Below, piece by piece: positions 16,451-25,471 of a DNA stretch of 64,000 nt. How positions within the stretch are numbered: position 1 is the first letter of the stretch; the number at the start of each line of letters is the position of its first letter. The DNA is from an uncultured Eubacteriales bacterium (GTDB lineage Bacteria; Bacillota; Clostridia; Oscillospirales; Butyricicoccaceae): the NCBI GenBank assembly GCA_910579575.1, contig CAJTUM010000008.1, positions 1-64,000 on the forward strand, read 5' to 3'. The translations under genes and the position numbers were made by a program. The notes beneath the pieces are model-generated. The model was not told the origin of the DNA and did no database searches. It worked only from the letters and a program-made list of their open reading frames with translations.

Positions 16451-16573
16451 GAAAAACTCTCCTTCCGCCTGCAAAAAGGCGTTTCATTTTATCTCCAGTA
16501 TACCACATTCCGCAAGGTTGTTGGGGAATATGGTGAAATATTTACAAAAAAGATACCCCTCTGCCAAGGGCGC

Positions 16574-16610
16574 AAAAAAAGGGCGGCCTCTTCCCGGGGG
16601 AAGGGGCCGC
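16574..16610 (-). terminator. Terminator of the degV gene
   Basis: On the minus strand GCGGCCCCTTCC and GGAAGAGGCCGC form a GC-rich stem followed by a run of seven T. It lies about 125 bases behind the degV stop. Confidence 0.7.
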
Positions 16611-16734
16611 GATAGGCTTTTGTTTTTTGCCGTCTGCGCCAGGGACGGCAGAAGCCCAGCCGCCGCATTCGCCAAGCGACTGGGTTGGAACATCGGCAGC
16701 GGGGCGGCCGCCGGTTTTGCTTGTAGCGGGGATA

Positions 16735-17580
16735 TCAGAAGGAGACAATGAGGCCTCGGTCGCCGGCGTAGAAGGAGGTTAGGCCCCGCATAGCCAGCGT
16801 GGTGATTTTTTCAAAGCTATATTTGCGCCGGCAGGCTTTGCAGATCATCTCGGCGTCCTCCGGGTTGTTGCAGTGGCTGATAATCAGGTGCTTGTCGGCG
16901 GTTTCGCCCCGTTCGCCGATCATCTCTACCAGCCTGTTCAGAGCCTGGGTCATGCCCCGGACCTTTTGATAAATCTTGATATTTCCTTCCCCATCCTCGC
17001 CGCACAGGGGGTGAATATTGAGCATGGAGGCCATCATGCCCACCGCTCGGTTCATCCGGCCGGCGCTGACCAGAGTGTCCAGCGTGCCGATGAGGAAAAA
17101 CAGGGTCAGGCTTTTGCGGTATTCCTCAATGCGGGTCACAATTTCTTCAAAGGGCAGCTGCTGACGAATCAGCTCGCCCAGCTTATAAATGAGCAGCGCC
17201 ATAGAGCCGGAGGTGGCTTTGGAATCCACCACGTGGATTTTGGCTTCCGGGTTTTCGGCGCGGGCCATGTCCGCCGCCATGCAGGCGGTGGAATAGGAGG
17301 CGCTGAGCCGGGAAGAAATGGTGACGGCAAAGCAGCAGTCCGCCCCCTGCATCTCCTTTAAGTAGGCGGCGGGGGAAGGGCAGGACGTGCTCCAGGAGCC
17401 TTTGATTTCCCTGGGTTTTTCATAGAAGTGAGAAGCGGGAGTAGGCTCTAAGTCCACAAAGGAAACGCCGCCCGGGCCGTTGAGGTACATGGGTACCACG
17501 CCGTAGGAAAAGGCGGTTTCATCCTGAAAAAAGGCGGGGGTCAGATCCGAAGAGCTGTCAGCAACAATTTTATACGTCAT
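16735..17580 (-). CDS. DegV-family fatty-acid-binding protein
   Basis: 281 residues from MTYKIVADSSSDL, with GGAGG upstream; a longer in-frame start has no ribosome site. DegV proteins bind fatty acids and in Firmicutes act as FakB partners of the fatty-acid kinase. The signatures DSSSDLTP at the N-terminus, the TSCPSPAAYLKEM loop, and TISSRLSASYSTA with the following VVDSKATSGSMALL are all present. No fakA homologue is in the window. Confidence 0.92.
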   Translation of the reverse strand: MTYKIVADSSSDLTPAFFQDETAFSYGVVPMYLNGPGGVSFVDLEPTPASHFYEKPREIKGSWSTSCPSPAAYLKEMQGADCCFAVTISSRLSASYSTACMAADMARAENPEAKIHVVDSKATSGSMALLIYKLGELIRQQLPFEEIVTRIEEYRKSLTLFFLIGTLDTLVSAGRMNRAVGMMASMLNIHPLCGEDGEGNIKIYQKVRGMTQALNRLVEMIGERGETADKHLIISHCNNPEDAEMICKACRRKYSFEKITTLAMRGLTSFYAGDRGLIVSF

Positions 17581-17852
17581 AACGGACGCCTCCTGTACCA
17601 AGCAAGATAAGGTTCGGTTTCTTGTAGTATACACGAATCTGGTTATGAATACAAGATGTCCCGGTTATATTGCAAAAAATATTTTTGCCAGCAGGCCCGC
17701 CTTGGGCGATGGAGCGAGCGGCAGCCCCAGGCGCAGAGGGCGGAGGGCGTCCGGCGGCGGAGAAGCGAGTTCCTTCGCGCCGACGCAGGCATGGCCGCCG
17801 GAGTTTCCCGGCCTGCAATTTGAAACGATTTTGTGAATACCGGCCAGAGTCC

Positions 17853-17880
17853 TTGACTTTTGGATAGAATGTGATACTCT
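17853..17880 (+). promoter_or_regulatory. Promoter of the hrcA-grpE-dnaK-dnaJ operon
   Basis: TTGACT at 17853-17858, a 16-base spacer and TACTCT at 17875-17880 with a TGA just before it (extended -10). The CIRCE element begins five bases downstream. Confidence 0.6.
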
Positions 17881-17884
17881 TATT

Positions 17885-17911
17885 TTAGCACTCGAAGAGC
17901 AAGAGTGCTAA
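17885..17911. promoter_or_regulatory. CIRCE operator (HrcA binding site)
   Basis: TTAGCACTC, nine spacer bases, GAGTGCTAA: an exact match to the CIRCE consensus arms and spacing. It lies between the promoter and the ribosome site of hrcA, so HrcA should repress the whole chaperone operon at normal temperature. Confidence 0.97.
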
Positions 17912-17935
17912 CGCGCCGCAAGGAGGAAAAAGGCG

Positions 17936-18994
17936 GTGTTTGCTATGGACCTTTCGGAGCGCAAACGACAAATCCTAAAAGCCATCATTGAACAGTATAT
18001 TGCCACAGCGGAGCCAGTGGGTTCCAAGCTGTTGGCGGCCGTCACAGGAGGCGCGGTATCCTCCGCTACCATCCGCAACGAGATGAGCGAGCTGGAGGAG
18101 ATGGGCTATATCGAAAAGCCCCACACTTCGGCGGGCCGAGCGCCCACTCCTTTGGGATATCGCTTATATGTAGACGAGCTGATGAGCCGGTGCTATGCCA
18201 CTGCGTTGGAGATCGAGCAGATCCGCCGGCAGCTGGAGAGCAAGATGCAGGAGCTGGACCAGACCATGGACCGAGCCTCGGCCATTTTGTCCGAGCTGAC
18301 GGGCCAGCCCGCGGTGTCTCTTTCCGCCCGCCGGGCGCCGCGCCGGGTGAAGCGGCTGGAGCTGATCCCCATCCAGGAAGGGGAATACGCCCTGGTGGCT
18401 GTCACTCATCCGCCGGGAGTCCACAACACGGTGGCGCGGCTGGGCGGCCCGCTGGACGAAGGGGAGGGAGAGGCCTTTTGCCAGGCGGCAAACCTGCTTT
18501 TGCAGCGGGGAGAAGGGTTGAGCGGGCTGGAAAGCGCCGCCGCTCCTGGGTCGCCGCTGGCAGAATTGATCGCCTCTGCGGCGGAATTCGTGGGCCAGAT
18601 CCAGCGGCGGCAGGATTCCTATGATATGGTGGTGCAGGGCGCCGCCCGCCTGCTGGGCAACCCGGAATTTTACGACGCCCACAAAGCCCGGGCCCTGCTG
18701 GAGTTTCTCAGCGATAAAAACAAGGTCTTCGCCTTGACTCAGGACCACAAGCCCCAGATGCTCAACATCCGTATTGGGCCGGAAAACGGTCAGGGCGTCA
18801 TGGAGGAGGCCAGCTTTATCTTTACCGCCTATGATTTGGGCGAAGACACCAGCGGCGTCATTGGGGTCATCGGCCCCACCCGCATGGATTACAGCAAAAT
18901 CGCGTCCCGCCTGCTGCTGCTCAGCCGGGGATTGCAGGGGCTGATGCCCATTCGATTCCCCGAAGAAGAGCCCGGCGAAGACGACAACAGGTAA
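17936..18994 (+). CDS. hrcA: Heat-inducible transcription repressor HrcA
   Basis: 352 residues. The GTG start lies nine bases behind AAGGAGG; an ATG three codons later is possible. HrcA binds CIRCE and represses class I heat-shock genes. The N-terminal winged-helix domain is typical (LSERKRQILKAIIEQYIATAEPVGSKLL, then SSATIRNEMSELEEMGYIEKPHTSAGRAPT), and the C-terminal GAF-like domain ends in IGVIGPTRMDYSKIASRL. It heads the operon and sits under its own operator. Confidence 0.97.
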   Translation: MFAMDLSERKRQILKAIIEQYIATAEPVGSKLLAAVTGGAVSSATIRNEMSELEEMGYIEKPHTSAGRAPTPLGYRLYVDELMSRCYATALEIEQIRRQLESKMQELDQTMDRASAILSELTGQPAVSLSARRAPRRVKRLELIPIQEGEYALVAVTHPPGVHNTVARLGGPLDEGEGEAFCQAANLLLQRGEGLSGLESAAAPGSPLAELIASAAEFVGQIQRRQDSYDMVVQGAARLLGNPEFYDAHKARALLEFLSDKNKVFALTQDHKPQMLNIRIGPENGQGVMEEASFIFTAYDLGEDTSGVIGVIGPTRMDYSKIASRLLLLSRGLQGLMPIRFPEEEPGEDDNR

Positions 18995-19011
18995 AACAGG
19001 TGAGAAAAAAC

Positions 19012-19590
19012 ATGAGCAAACAAAAGCGCAGACAGACAGAGCAGACCGAACCGATCGAGCAGAATCAGACCCCGGACGGCGGGGAAACGCTGGACCAGGC
19101 GGAGCAGCCGGTTCAGGAGGCGCCCGAGCAGGAGGAACCGGCGGAGCGGCCGGACCCTTTGGCCGAGAGCCAAGCCCAGTATCAGCAGCTAAACGACAAA
19201 TATCTGCGGACGCTGGCCGAATATGATAATTACCGCAAGCGCTCTCAAAAGGAGAGGGAGGGCGTTTTTGGCGACGCTCAGGCTATGACGGCGGGACTGC
19301 TGCTGCCTGTGCTGGACAATCTGGACCTTGCTTTGCAGCAGCCCTGCGCCGACGAGGAATATAAAAAAGGGGTGGAGCTGATCGCCAAGCAATTTCGGGA
19401 AATTTTGGAGAAAATGGGCGTCACGGAGATCCCTGCCCAGGGTCAGCCCTTTGACCCTCGTTATCATGACGCGGTGATGCACGTGGAGCAGGAGGAGCTG
19501 CCGGAAAACACCGTTTCCCAGGTGCTTCGCAAGGGCTATCAGCTGGGCGATCGGGTAATCCGCTGCGCCATGGTCCAAGTGGCCAATTAG
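19012..19590 (+). CDS. grpE: GrpE, nucleotide-exchange factor of DnaK
   Basis: 192 residues. The ATG (MSKQKRRQTEQ) follows AGGTGAG. GrpE speeds ADP release from DnaK. The first 60 residues are a low-complexity Glu/Gln/Pro tail; then the long coiled coil (YLRTLAEYDNYRKRSQKER) and the C-terminal beta domain with PFDPRYHDAVMHVE. It follows hrcA by 17 bases in the CIRCE operon. Confidence 0.95.
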   Translation: MSKQKRRQTEQTEPIEQNQTPDGGETLDQAEQPVQEAPEQEEPAERPDPLAESQAQYQQLNDKYLRTLAEYDNYRKRSQKEREGVFGDAQAMTAGLLLPVLDNLDLALQQPCADEEYKKGVELIAKQFREILEKMGVTEIPAQGQPFDPRYHDAVMHVEQEELPENTVSQVLRKGYQLGDRVIRCAMVQVAN

Positions 19591-19771
19591 GCCGGCGGGC
19601 AAACGGCGGAGCGGCGCCTCATCCCCATGGAGCCTTCGCTTCGTTGGGGCGTTTGGGCGGCTTTGGCCGCGGGATAGAAACGCATAAAATAAATATAAAA
19701 TAAATATGGAATAAATACGGAGCGCGCCTCCAGGCCCAGGCCTGGGGCCGACCCGACAGGAGGAATCGATT
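19591..19771 (+). other. grpE-dnaK intergenic region with AT-rich direct repeats
   Basis: The first half is GC-rich. Around 19685-19717 a short ATAAAATAAATAT unit is repeated two to three times in a GC-rich setting. This could contain a secondary promoter or an RNA-processing site that raises dnaK output over hrcA and grpE; no clear -35/-10 pair is seen. Confidence 0.35.
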
Positions 19772-21619
19772 ATGTCGAAGATTATTGGTATTGATTTGGG
19801 CACCACCAATTCTTGCGTGGCTGTCATCGAGGGCGGCGAGCCCAACGTCATTCCCAACGCAGAGGGCGCCAGAACGACCCCCTCTGTGGTGGCTTTTTCC
19901 AAAACCGGCGAGCGGATGGTAGGCCAGGTGGCCAAGCGCCAGGCCGTCACCAACCCGGACCGCACCATTATCTCCATTAAGAGAGAGATGGGCAGCAGCC
20001 ATAAGGTGGGCATCGACGGCAAGGATTATTCGCCCCAAGAGATTTCCGCCATGGTTCTGCAAAAGCTGAAGGCGGACGCCGAGGGTTATTTGGGTTCTGC
20101 GGTGACGCAGGCGGTTATCACAGTGCCCGCCTATTTTACAGACAGCCAGCGCCAGGCCACCAAGGACGCGGGCAAAATCGCCGGCCTGGAAGTGCTGCGC
20201 ATCATCAACGAGCCCACCGCCGCGGCCCTGGCCTACGGCGTGGACAAGGAAGAAGAGCAGAAGGTGATGGTCTACGACCTGGGCGGCGGAACTTTTGACG
20301 TGTCCGTGCTGAGCATCGACGACGGCACCGTGCAAGTGTTGGCCACCGCCGGCAACAACCGTTTGGGCGGCGACGATTTCGACCAGCGCATCATCGATTG
20401 GATTGTGGCCGAATTCAAAAAAGAGCAGGGCGTGGACCTTTCCGGCGACCGCATGGCCATGCAGCGGCTGAAGGAAGCGGCGGAAAAGGCCAAGATCGAG
20501 CTTTCCGGCGTGCTCAGCGCCAATATCAACCTGCCCTATATCACGGTGGATATCTCCGGTTCGACCAAGCATTTGGATATGACGTTGTCGCGGGCCAAAT
20601 TCAACGAGCTGACCGCCGACCTGGTGGAGGCCACCATGGGCCCTGTGCGCCAGGCCATGGGCGACGCCGGCCTTTCTGCCAGCGATTTGGAAAAGGTGTT
20701 GCTGGTGGGCGGCTCCTCTCGCATCCCCGCCGTTCAGGAGGCGGTGAAAAAAATCACTGGCAAGGATCCCTTCAAGGGCATCAACCCAGACGAATGCGTG
20801 GCCATGGGCGCCGCCATCCAGGCCGGCGTGTTGGGCGGCGAAGTCAAAGACCTGCTGCTGCTGGACGTGACGCCTCTGTCTCTGGGCATCGAGACGCTGG
20901 GCAGCGTCTGCACCAAGATTATCGAGCGCAATACCGCCATTCCTATCACCAAGAAGCAGGTGTTTTCCACTGCGGCAGACGGCCAGACCAGCGTAGAGGT
21001 CCATGTGCTTCAGGGCGAGCGGGAAATGGCCGCGGACAATAAAACCCTGGGCCGGTTCCATCTGGACGGCATCCCCGCCGCTCCCCGAGGCGTGCCGCAG
21101 ATCGAAGTGACGTTTGATATCGACGCCAACGGCATCGTCAACGTGTCCGCCAAGGACCTGGGCACCGGCAAGGAGCAGAAAATCACCATCACCTCCTCGA
21201 CCAATCTTTCCAAAGAAGACATCGACAAGGCTGTCAAGGAAGCGGAGCAGTTTGCCGAGCAGGATAAAAAGCGCCATGAGGAAATCGACGCCCGAAACAA
21301 CGCGGAGAACCTGGTTTATTCCACCGAAAAGAGCCTTGGCGAGCTGGGCGACAAGGTGACGGAGGACGAGAAAAAACCGGTGACGGAGCAGCTGGAAAAA
21401 CTCAAGGAAGCGCTGAAGGGCGACAACATTGAAACCATCAAAGCCGAAGCGGAAGAGCTGACCAAGCGCTTCTACGCCATCGCCGAAAAGCTGTATCAGG
21501 ACGCCGCGCCCCAGGGCGAAAGCGCGCCGGAGCAGGGCGAGCCGGCCGGCCAGGGGCCGGAGGGCGCCGTCTACGACGCGGATTACAAAGTGGTGGACGA
21601 AGACGACCAAAACAAATAA
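19772..21619 (+). CDS. dnaK: Chaperone DnaK (Hsp70)
   Basis: 615 residues, full length. ATPase domain begins IIGIDLGTTNSCVAV and includes the phosphate and adenosine motifs YDLGGGTFDVSVL and LLVGGSSRIPAVQEAVKKI; the substrate-binding domain starts near residue 360, and the C-terminal helical lid ends in a Gly/Glu-rich tail with DADYKVVDEDD. It lacks the 24-residue insertion of Gram-negative DnaK, as in other Firmicutes. AGGAGG precedes the ATG. Confidence 0.98.
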   Translation: MSKIIGIDLGTTNSCVAVIEGGEPNVIPNAEGARTTPSVVAFSKTGERMVGQVAKRQAVTNPDRTIISIKREMGSSHKVGIDGKDYSPQEISAMVLQKLKADAEGYLGSAVTQAVITVPAYFTDSQRQATKDAGKIAGLEVLRIINEPTAAALAYGVDKEEEQKVMVYDLGGGTFDVSVLSIDDGTVQVLATAGNNRLGGDDFDQRIIDWIVAEFKKEQGVDLSGDRMAMQRLKEAAEKAKIELSGVLSANINLPYITVDISGSTKHLDMTLSRAKFNELTADLVEATMGPVRQAMGDAGLSASDLEKVLLVGGSSRIPAVQEAVKKITGKDPFKGINPDECVAMGAAIQAGVLGGEVKDLLLLDVTPLSLGIETLGSVCTKIIERNTAIPITKKQVFSTAADGQTSVEVHVLQGEREMAADNKTLGRFHLDGIPAAPRGVPQIEVTFDIDANGIVNVSAKDLGTGKEQKITITSSTNLSKEDIDKAVKEAEQFAEQDKKRHEEIDARNNAENLVYSTEKSLGELGDKVTEDEKKPVTEQLEKLKEALKGDNIETIKAEAEELTKRFYAIAEKLYQDAAPQGESAPEQGEPAGQGPEGAVYDADYKVVDEDDQNK

Positions 21620-21703
21620 ATAAAATAACGAATTGTCAGCCAGGGCAGGCGGCCGCCGGAATCGGGGGGCCGCCGCCTTAGGCTGCGCCAAAGGAGATTG
21701 ACC

Positions 21704-22843
21704 ATGCCCGAACAGAGAAAAGATCTCTACGAAGCCCTTGGGCTACAAAAGGGCGCTTCGGATGAGGAGATCAAAAAAGCATACCGCAAGCTGGCCAAAA
21801 AATATCACCCAGATCTGAACCCCGGCGACAAAACCGCCGAGGAAAAGATGAAAGAGGTAAACGCCGCCTATGAAATCCTATCGGACCCGGAAAAAAAGGC
21901 CCGATACGATCAGTTTGGCCACGCGGGGGTAGATCCCTCCTATGGCGGAGGCGGCGGGCAATACAGCGGGTTTGAAGATTTTGACCTGGGCAGCATTTTC
22001 GACAGCTTTTTCGGCGGCGGCATGGGCGGCGGCCAAACCCGCCGCAGCGGCCCCCGGAAGGGAGAGAGCATCCGGGCCAGCGTCACGCTGACTTTTGAGG
22101 AAGCGGCCTTTGGCTGCCAAAAGCAAATTACCGTCAACCGAGTGGAAACCTGCCCGGATTGCGGGGGCAGCGGCGCCAAGGCGGGGACCTCTGCCGAAAC
22201 CTGCCCGGACTGCCATGGAACCGGCCAGATCAAAACAACCCAGCGCACCATTCTGGGCATGATGTCCACTTCCAGCCCATGCTCCCGTTGCCGGGGCACA
22301 GGTAAGATTATCAAGGATCCTTGCCCCTCCTGCCGGGGCGCCGGCAGCCTGCGCAAGCAGCGGATGATCACTGTTCAGATCCCTGCCGGCATCGACCACG
22401 GTCAGACCATCTCGGTCCGAGGCGAAGGCAACGCCGGCCAAAACGGCGGCCCTGCCGGAGATATTTTTGTGACGGTTAATGTGACGCCTCATGAGATTTT
22501 CAAGCGCCGGGGCCAGGATGTGATGGTGGAATTGCCGGTAACCTTTGTCCAGGCTGCGTTGGGCGCCGAGCTGGAGGCGCCCAGTATCGACGGAAAAATA
22601 TCCTATAATATGCCGGAGGGGACGCAGCCGGATACGGTGTTCCGCATCCGGGGCAAGGGTATCCCAAACCTGAACGGCCGGGGACGGGGCGATCAGTTCA
22701 TCAAGGTGAAAATCGAAATTCCCCGCAACCTGACCCGGGAACAAAAGGACATCCTGCGCCAATTTGACGAAACCGCCGGCGACGCTCAGTTTGGCGAAAA
22801 AAAAGGCTTTTTTGAAAAGATGAAAGACCTCTTTAATAAATAA
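21704..22843 (+). CDS. dnaJ: Chaperone DnaJ (Hsp40)
   Basis: 379 residues from MPEQRKDLYEALG, behind AAGGAG. Co-chaperone of DnaK. J domain with the HPD motif (KYHPDLNPGD), a Gly/Phe-rich linker, four zinc-binding repeats (CPDCGGSG at about 150, CPDCHGTG at 167, CSRCRGTG at 193, CPSCRGAG at 207) and the two C-terminal beta domains. Last gene of the CIRCE operon. A GGCGGC/GCCGCC hairpin lies in the 84-base gap behind dnaK. Confidence 0.98.
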   Translation: MPEQRKDLYEALGLQKGASDEEIKKAYRKLAKKYHPDLNPGDKTAEEKMKEVNAAYEILSDPEKKARYDQFGHAGVDPSYGGGGGQYSGFEDFDLGSIFDSFFGGGMGGGQTRRSGPRKGESIRASVTLTFEEAAFGCQKQITVNRVETCPDCGGSGAKAGTSAETCPDCHGTGQIKTTQRTILGMMSTSSPCSRCRGTGKIIKDPCPSCRGAGSLRKQRMITVQIPAGIDHGQTISVRGEGNAGQNGGPAGDIFVTVNVTPHEIFKRRGQDVMVELPVTFVQAALGAELEAPSIDGKISYNMPEGTQPDTVFRIRGKGIPNLNGRGRGDQFIKVKIEIPRNLTREQKDILRQFDETAGDAQFGEKKGFFEKMKDLFNK

Positions 22844-22905
22844 GAAGTCGGCGATTTGCGCCTTCTCCCAAGCGGCCGCTGGGGAAGAGCGGCGGTGCTG
22901 CCCAG

Positions 22906-22940
22906 CCCAAGGGCCCTGGAGATTCTCCAGGGCCTTTGGG
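22906..22940 (+). terminator. Hairpin behind dnaJ, probable operon end
   Basis: CCCAAGGGCCCTGGAGA and TCTCCAGGGCCTTTGGG form a long near-perfect stem. No T-run follows, so it may be an mRNA-stabilising stem or a weak terminator. Confidence 0.45.
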
Positions 22941-22971
22941 CCGCCATATCGCTCCCCGCGCAATGCGGCGC

Positions 22972-23000
22972 TTGACAAATGGGGGAGGATGTATTATCAT
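22972..23000 (+). promoter_or_regulatory. Promoter of the M23 peptidase gene
   Basis: A consensus TTGACA at 22972-22977, a 17-base spacer and TATCAT at 22995-23000; an AT-rich 5' leader of about 75 bases follows. Confidence 0.8.
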
Positions 23001-23077
23001 AAGGTCTGTTACCAAATTGTAATCAAAAAGCATGAATTTACAATTCTTCGGCATGAGAAAAAAAGGGGGCCGAGGCG

Positions 23078-24709
23078 ATGGGAGAAAAAATGCAGAGCTG
23101 GCGCTGGGCGCGCCGTCGCCAGATTATATGGCGGGTGCGCTGGCGCCGCCATGTGAATATCGGCGCCAATCTGCCGGCGCGGGAAGACCGGCGATGGGGC
23201 CGGAAGGCCTTGGGCAAAAGCCGGGATCTGCTGCGTTGCCTGTGGAACTTAGTCTGCATGGCCTGTATGACGCTGGGGGAATCGGCTCAGAAGGCTTTCG
23301 GCCGACCGGCGGCCAAAGCGGCTTCCTGGTGCGGCTGGGTCTATCAAGCGGCGGAGGCGCGCCGGGCAGAATACCTGCTGGGGGACCGGCAGCGAAAAAG
23401 AAATCGCGTCCCCGCCTGCGCCTTGCTGGGCGCGGTTACGATCAGCCTGATTTCCGCCAGCTATTTCAGCATTGGCGTGGAGGTGCTGTTGGACGGCAAA
23501 TCTTTGGGATATGTGGAATCCGTCCAGCAGATGGAGGAAATTGTGGCGCAGGTGGAGGAACGGACCAGCGGCTATCTGGGCCGGCCCTATAGCCTGCCGG
23601 CGAATATTACATATTCCCTGGGTTATGTGCGGCGGGACAATCTGTTGGACCCTGCCATCGCAGAGGAGGCGCTGTTCGCGCAGGTGGGCGAGGTTTCCAG
23701 CCAATACATCATCTCGGTAGACGGCCAGCCTGTGGGCGCCAACCCCAGCAAAACCGCGTTGGAGCTGCTCAAACAGCGGCTGCTCAGCGCCCAGGTGGGG
23801 GCTGATGAAAACGCCCAGGCGGAATTTGTGCAGGATGTGACCATCGAGCAGGCCAACATGCCGGATAGCTACGCCAGCTCCATTGCAGAAATCGAGCAGG
23901 CCCTTTCTGGGGAACGGTCGGCTATGCAGGTGTACGCCGTGCAGCAGGGAGACACATTGAGTCAAATCGCCGAGCGCAACGGCATGACGCTTCAGCAGGT
24001 TCAGGGATTGAACCCTCATATTGATCCAGACCGCATTCATATCGGCGAGCAGATTACCATAGCGGGCAGCAAGCCTATGCTTTCGGTGAAAAAGACCACC
24101 GTATTGGAGTACACGCAGCCCATCGCCTATGAAACCGAAGTGCAGTACAGCGACGAAATGTATAAAAACGAAAGTAAGATTATCACAGAGGGCCAGAATG
24201 GACAAGCCAGCGTGGTGGCCAATGTGGTCAGCGTCGACGGCGTGGAGCAGGAGAGAATCATCCAGAGCTGGGACGTGATTCAGCAGCCGCAGAGCGAGGT
24301 CAAGCTGGTGGGCACAAAGGCTTTGCCCACCAAGGCGGCAAAAGGGTATTTTATCCAGCCCTTCCGAGGGATTTTGACCTCTCGCTTCGGCGCCCGCAGC
24401 CGGGGATACCATACCGGCGTGGACTGGGCCGGCGCTTATGGCAGCCCGGTGGTGGCGGCGGACGGCGGCACGGTGATTCAAGCCGGCTGGAACGGCGGAT
24501 ACGGCTATTGCGTGACCATTGACCATGGCAACGGGCTTTCCACCTTGTATGCCCACAACAGCTCTTTGCTGGTGAAGGTAGGGCAGAAGGTGGCGCAGGG
24601 CGAGCAAATCGCTAAGCTGGGCAGCACCGGCAACAGCACCGGCCCCCACTGCCATTGGGAAGTACGGGTCAACGGCAAAGCGGTGAATCCCATGGGATAT
24701 TTGAAATAA
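23078..24709 (+). CDS. Membrane-anchored LysM/G5/M23 cell-wall peptidase
   Basis: 543 residues. A basic, Trp/Arg-rich cytoplasmic N-terminus of about 105 residues, one transmembrane segment near 110-132, then an extracellular part with a LysM domain (YAVQQGDTLSQIAERNGM, about 283-330), a G5-like domain (about 340-420) and an M23 endopeptidase domain with metal ligands in HTGVDW (about 445) and HCHWEV near the end. It should bind peptidoglycan and cut cross-bridges. The long charged N-terminal region is unusual and may dock a cytoplasmic partner. Single gene under its own promoter, followed 15 bases later by an unknown gene. Confidence 0.9.
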   Translation: MGEKMQSWRWARRRQIIWRVRWRRHVNIGANLPAREDRRWGRKALGKSRDLLRCLWNLVCMACMTLGESAQKAFGRPAAKAASWCGWVYQAAEARRAEYLLGDRQRKRNRVPACALLGAVTISLISASYFSIGVEVLLDGKSLGYVESVQQMEEIVAQVEERTSGYLGRPYSLPANITYSLGYVRRDNLLDPAIAEEALFAQVGEVSSQYIISVDGQPVGANPSKTALELLKQRLLSAQVGADENAQAEFVQDVTIEQANMPDSYASSIAEIEQALSGERSAMQVYAVQQGDTLSQIAERNGMTLQQVQGLNPHIDPDRIHIGEQITIAGSKPMLSVKKTTVLEYTQPIAYETEVQYSDEMYKNESKIITEGQNGQASVVANVVSVDGVEQERIIQSWDVIQQPQSEVKLVGTKALPTKAAKGYFIQPFRGILTSRFGARSRGYHTGVDWAGAYGSPVVAADGGTVIQAGWNGGYGYCVTIDHGNGLSTLYAHNSSLLVKVGQKVAQGEQIAKLGSTGNSTGPHCHWEVRVNGKAVNPMGYLK

Positions 24710-24724
24710 AGGGAGAGCCTTTTT

Positions 24725-25378
24725 ATGTACGCTCTGCAAAAGAAGCCGATTGCGTTGGAAGAGCTGAATTTGGAGCAGTTTATCGCCCTTCAGCAAAGCG
24801 ACGAAGGTCCGCTGGTCAAAATTCGCTTTTGTTTGGATACGCCTTATGCAAAGCGGGATTTTGATTTGGATTTGATTATTTGGCGTCTGTCTGAGCAAAA
24901 TCGGGCGAGAACAGAAAAGATTGTCCAGTATGTGCTGAAAAATTTCAACAAGTTGTTTGAAACTGGGTGGACGGCTCTGTATCATCCGCTGTGTCGAGGT
25001 TATGATTCGGAAACCGCGGCACATACGATACAGGAATTTTTTGAACAGCAGATCGATTTTGAAAGCGCCTATTATACCATCCAGTTGGAAATGAACTGCG
25101 ACCATCAAGAGGACGGCGCAGCCCGGTACTGCTTTGTGGTAGCGACTCCCTGCGGCGACTGGATGATTGCGGACGACGATGTGCGGGTCTATATGAACGG
25201 CAACAAAGCCTGCGGCTTCAACGACAACAACGACGATTGCCAGATGCAGGAATCTTTGGAGACCTGCGATATGTTCTATGGCTATGAAATCGAGCGCGGT
25301 CTCCAGCCGGGGAAGCTGTTGAAAAACGAATATGCCCAAATGGACCAGGACGGCTTTTTATACGCAGAGCCATTTTGA
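24725..25378 (+). CDS. Hypothetical protein, 217 aa
   Basis: 217 residues with GGGAGAG upstream of the ATG. Not recognised. It is soluble and acidic, without signal peptide, and has a DNNDD stretch and several Cys near the C-terminus (CQMQESLETC). It lies between the M23 peptidase gene and a strong terminator, so it is probably co-transcribed with the peptidase; a link to the wall enzyme is only positional. Confidence 0.75.
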   Translation: MYALQKKPIALEELNLEQFIALQQSDEGPLVKIRFCLDTPYAKRDFDLDLIIWRLSEQNRARTEKIVQYVLKNFNKLFETGWTALYHPLCRGYDSETAAHTIQEFFEQQIDFESAYYTIQLEMNCDHQEDGAARYCFVVATPCGDWMIADDDVRVYMNGNKACGFNDNNDDCQMQESLETCDMFYGYEIERGLQPGKLLKNEYAQMDQDGFLYAEPF

Positions 25379-25384
25379 GAGTAT

Positions 25385-25415
25385 GCGGCGGACGCCAAGC
25401 GTCCGCCGCTTTTTC
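25385..25415 (+). terminator. Terminator of the M23/217-aa transcript
   Basis: GCGGCGGACGC and GCGTCCGCCGC form a perfect 11-bp stem with a CAA loop followed by TTTTT. Confidence 0.9.
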
Positions 25416-25471
25416 TGCGTCGCCGGCGGGGCTTGGGATAGGGCCCAAAAAAGAAAAGGGGGCGGAAAGCC

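Noticed and set aside
19619..21691. 690-codon minus-strand frame opposite dnaK
   Set aside because: Antisense of highly conserved dnaK; such long antisense frames are known artefacts at this locus.
23249..25339. 696-codon minus-strand frame opposite the M23 peptidase gene
   Set aside because: Plus-strand protein has recognisable LysM and M23 motifs, promoter and terminator; the minus frame has none.
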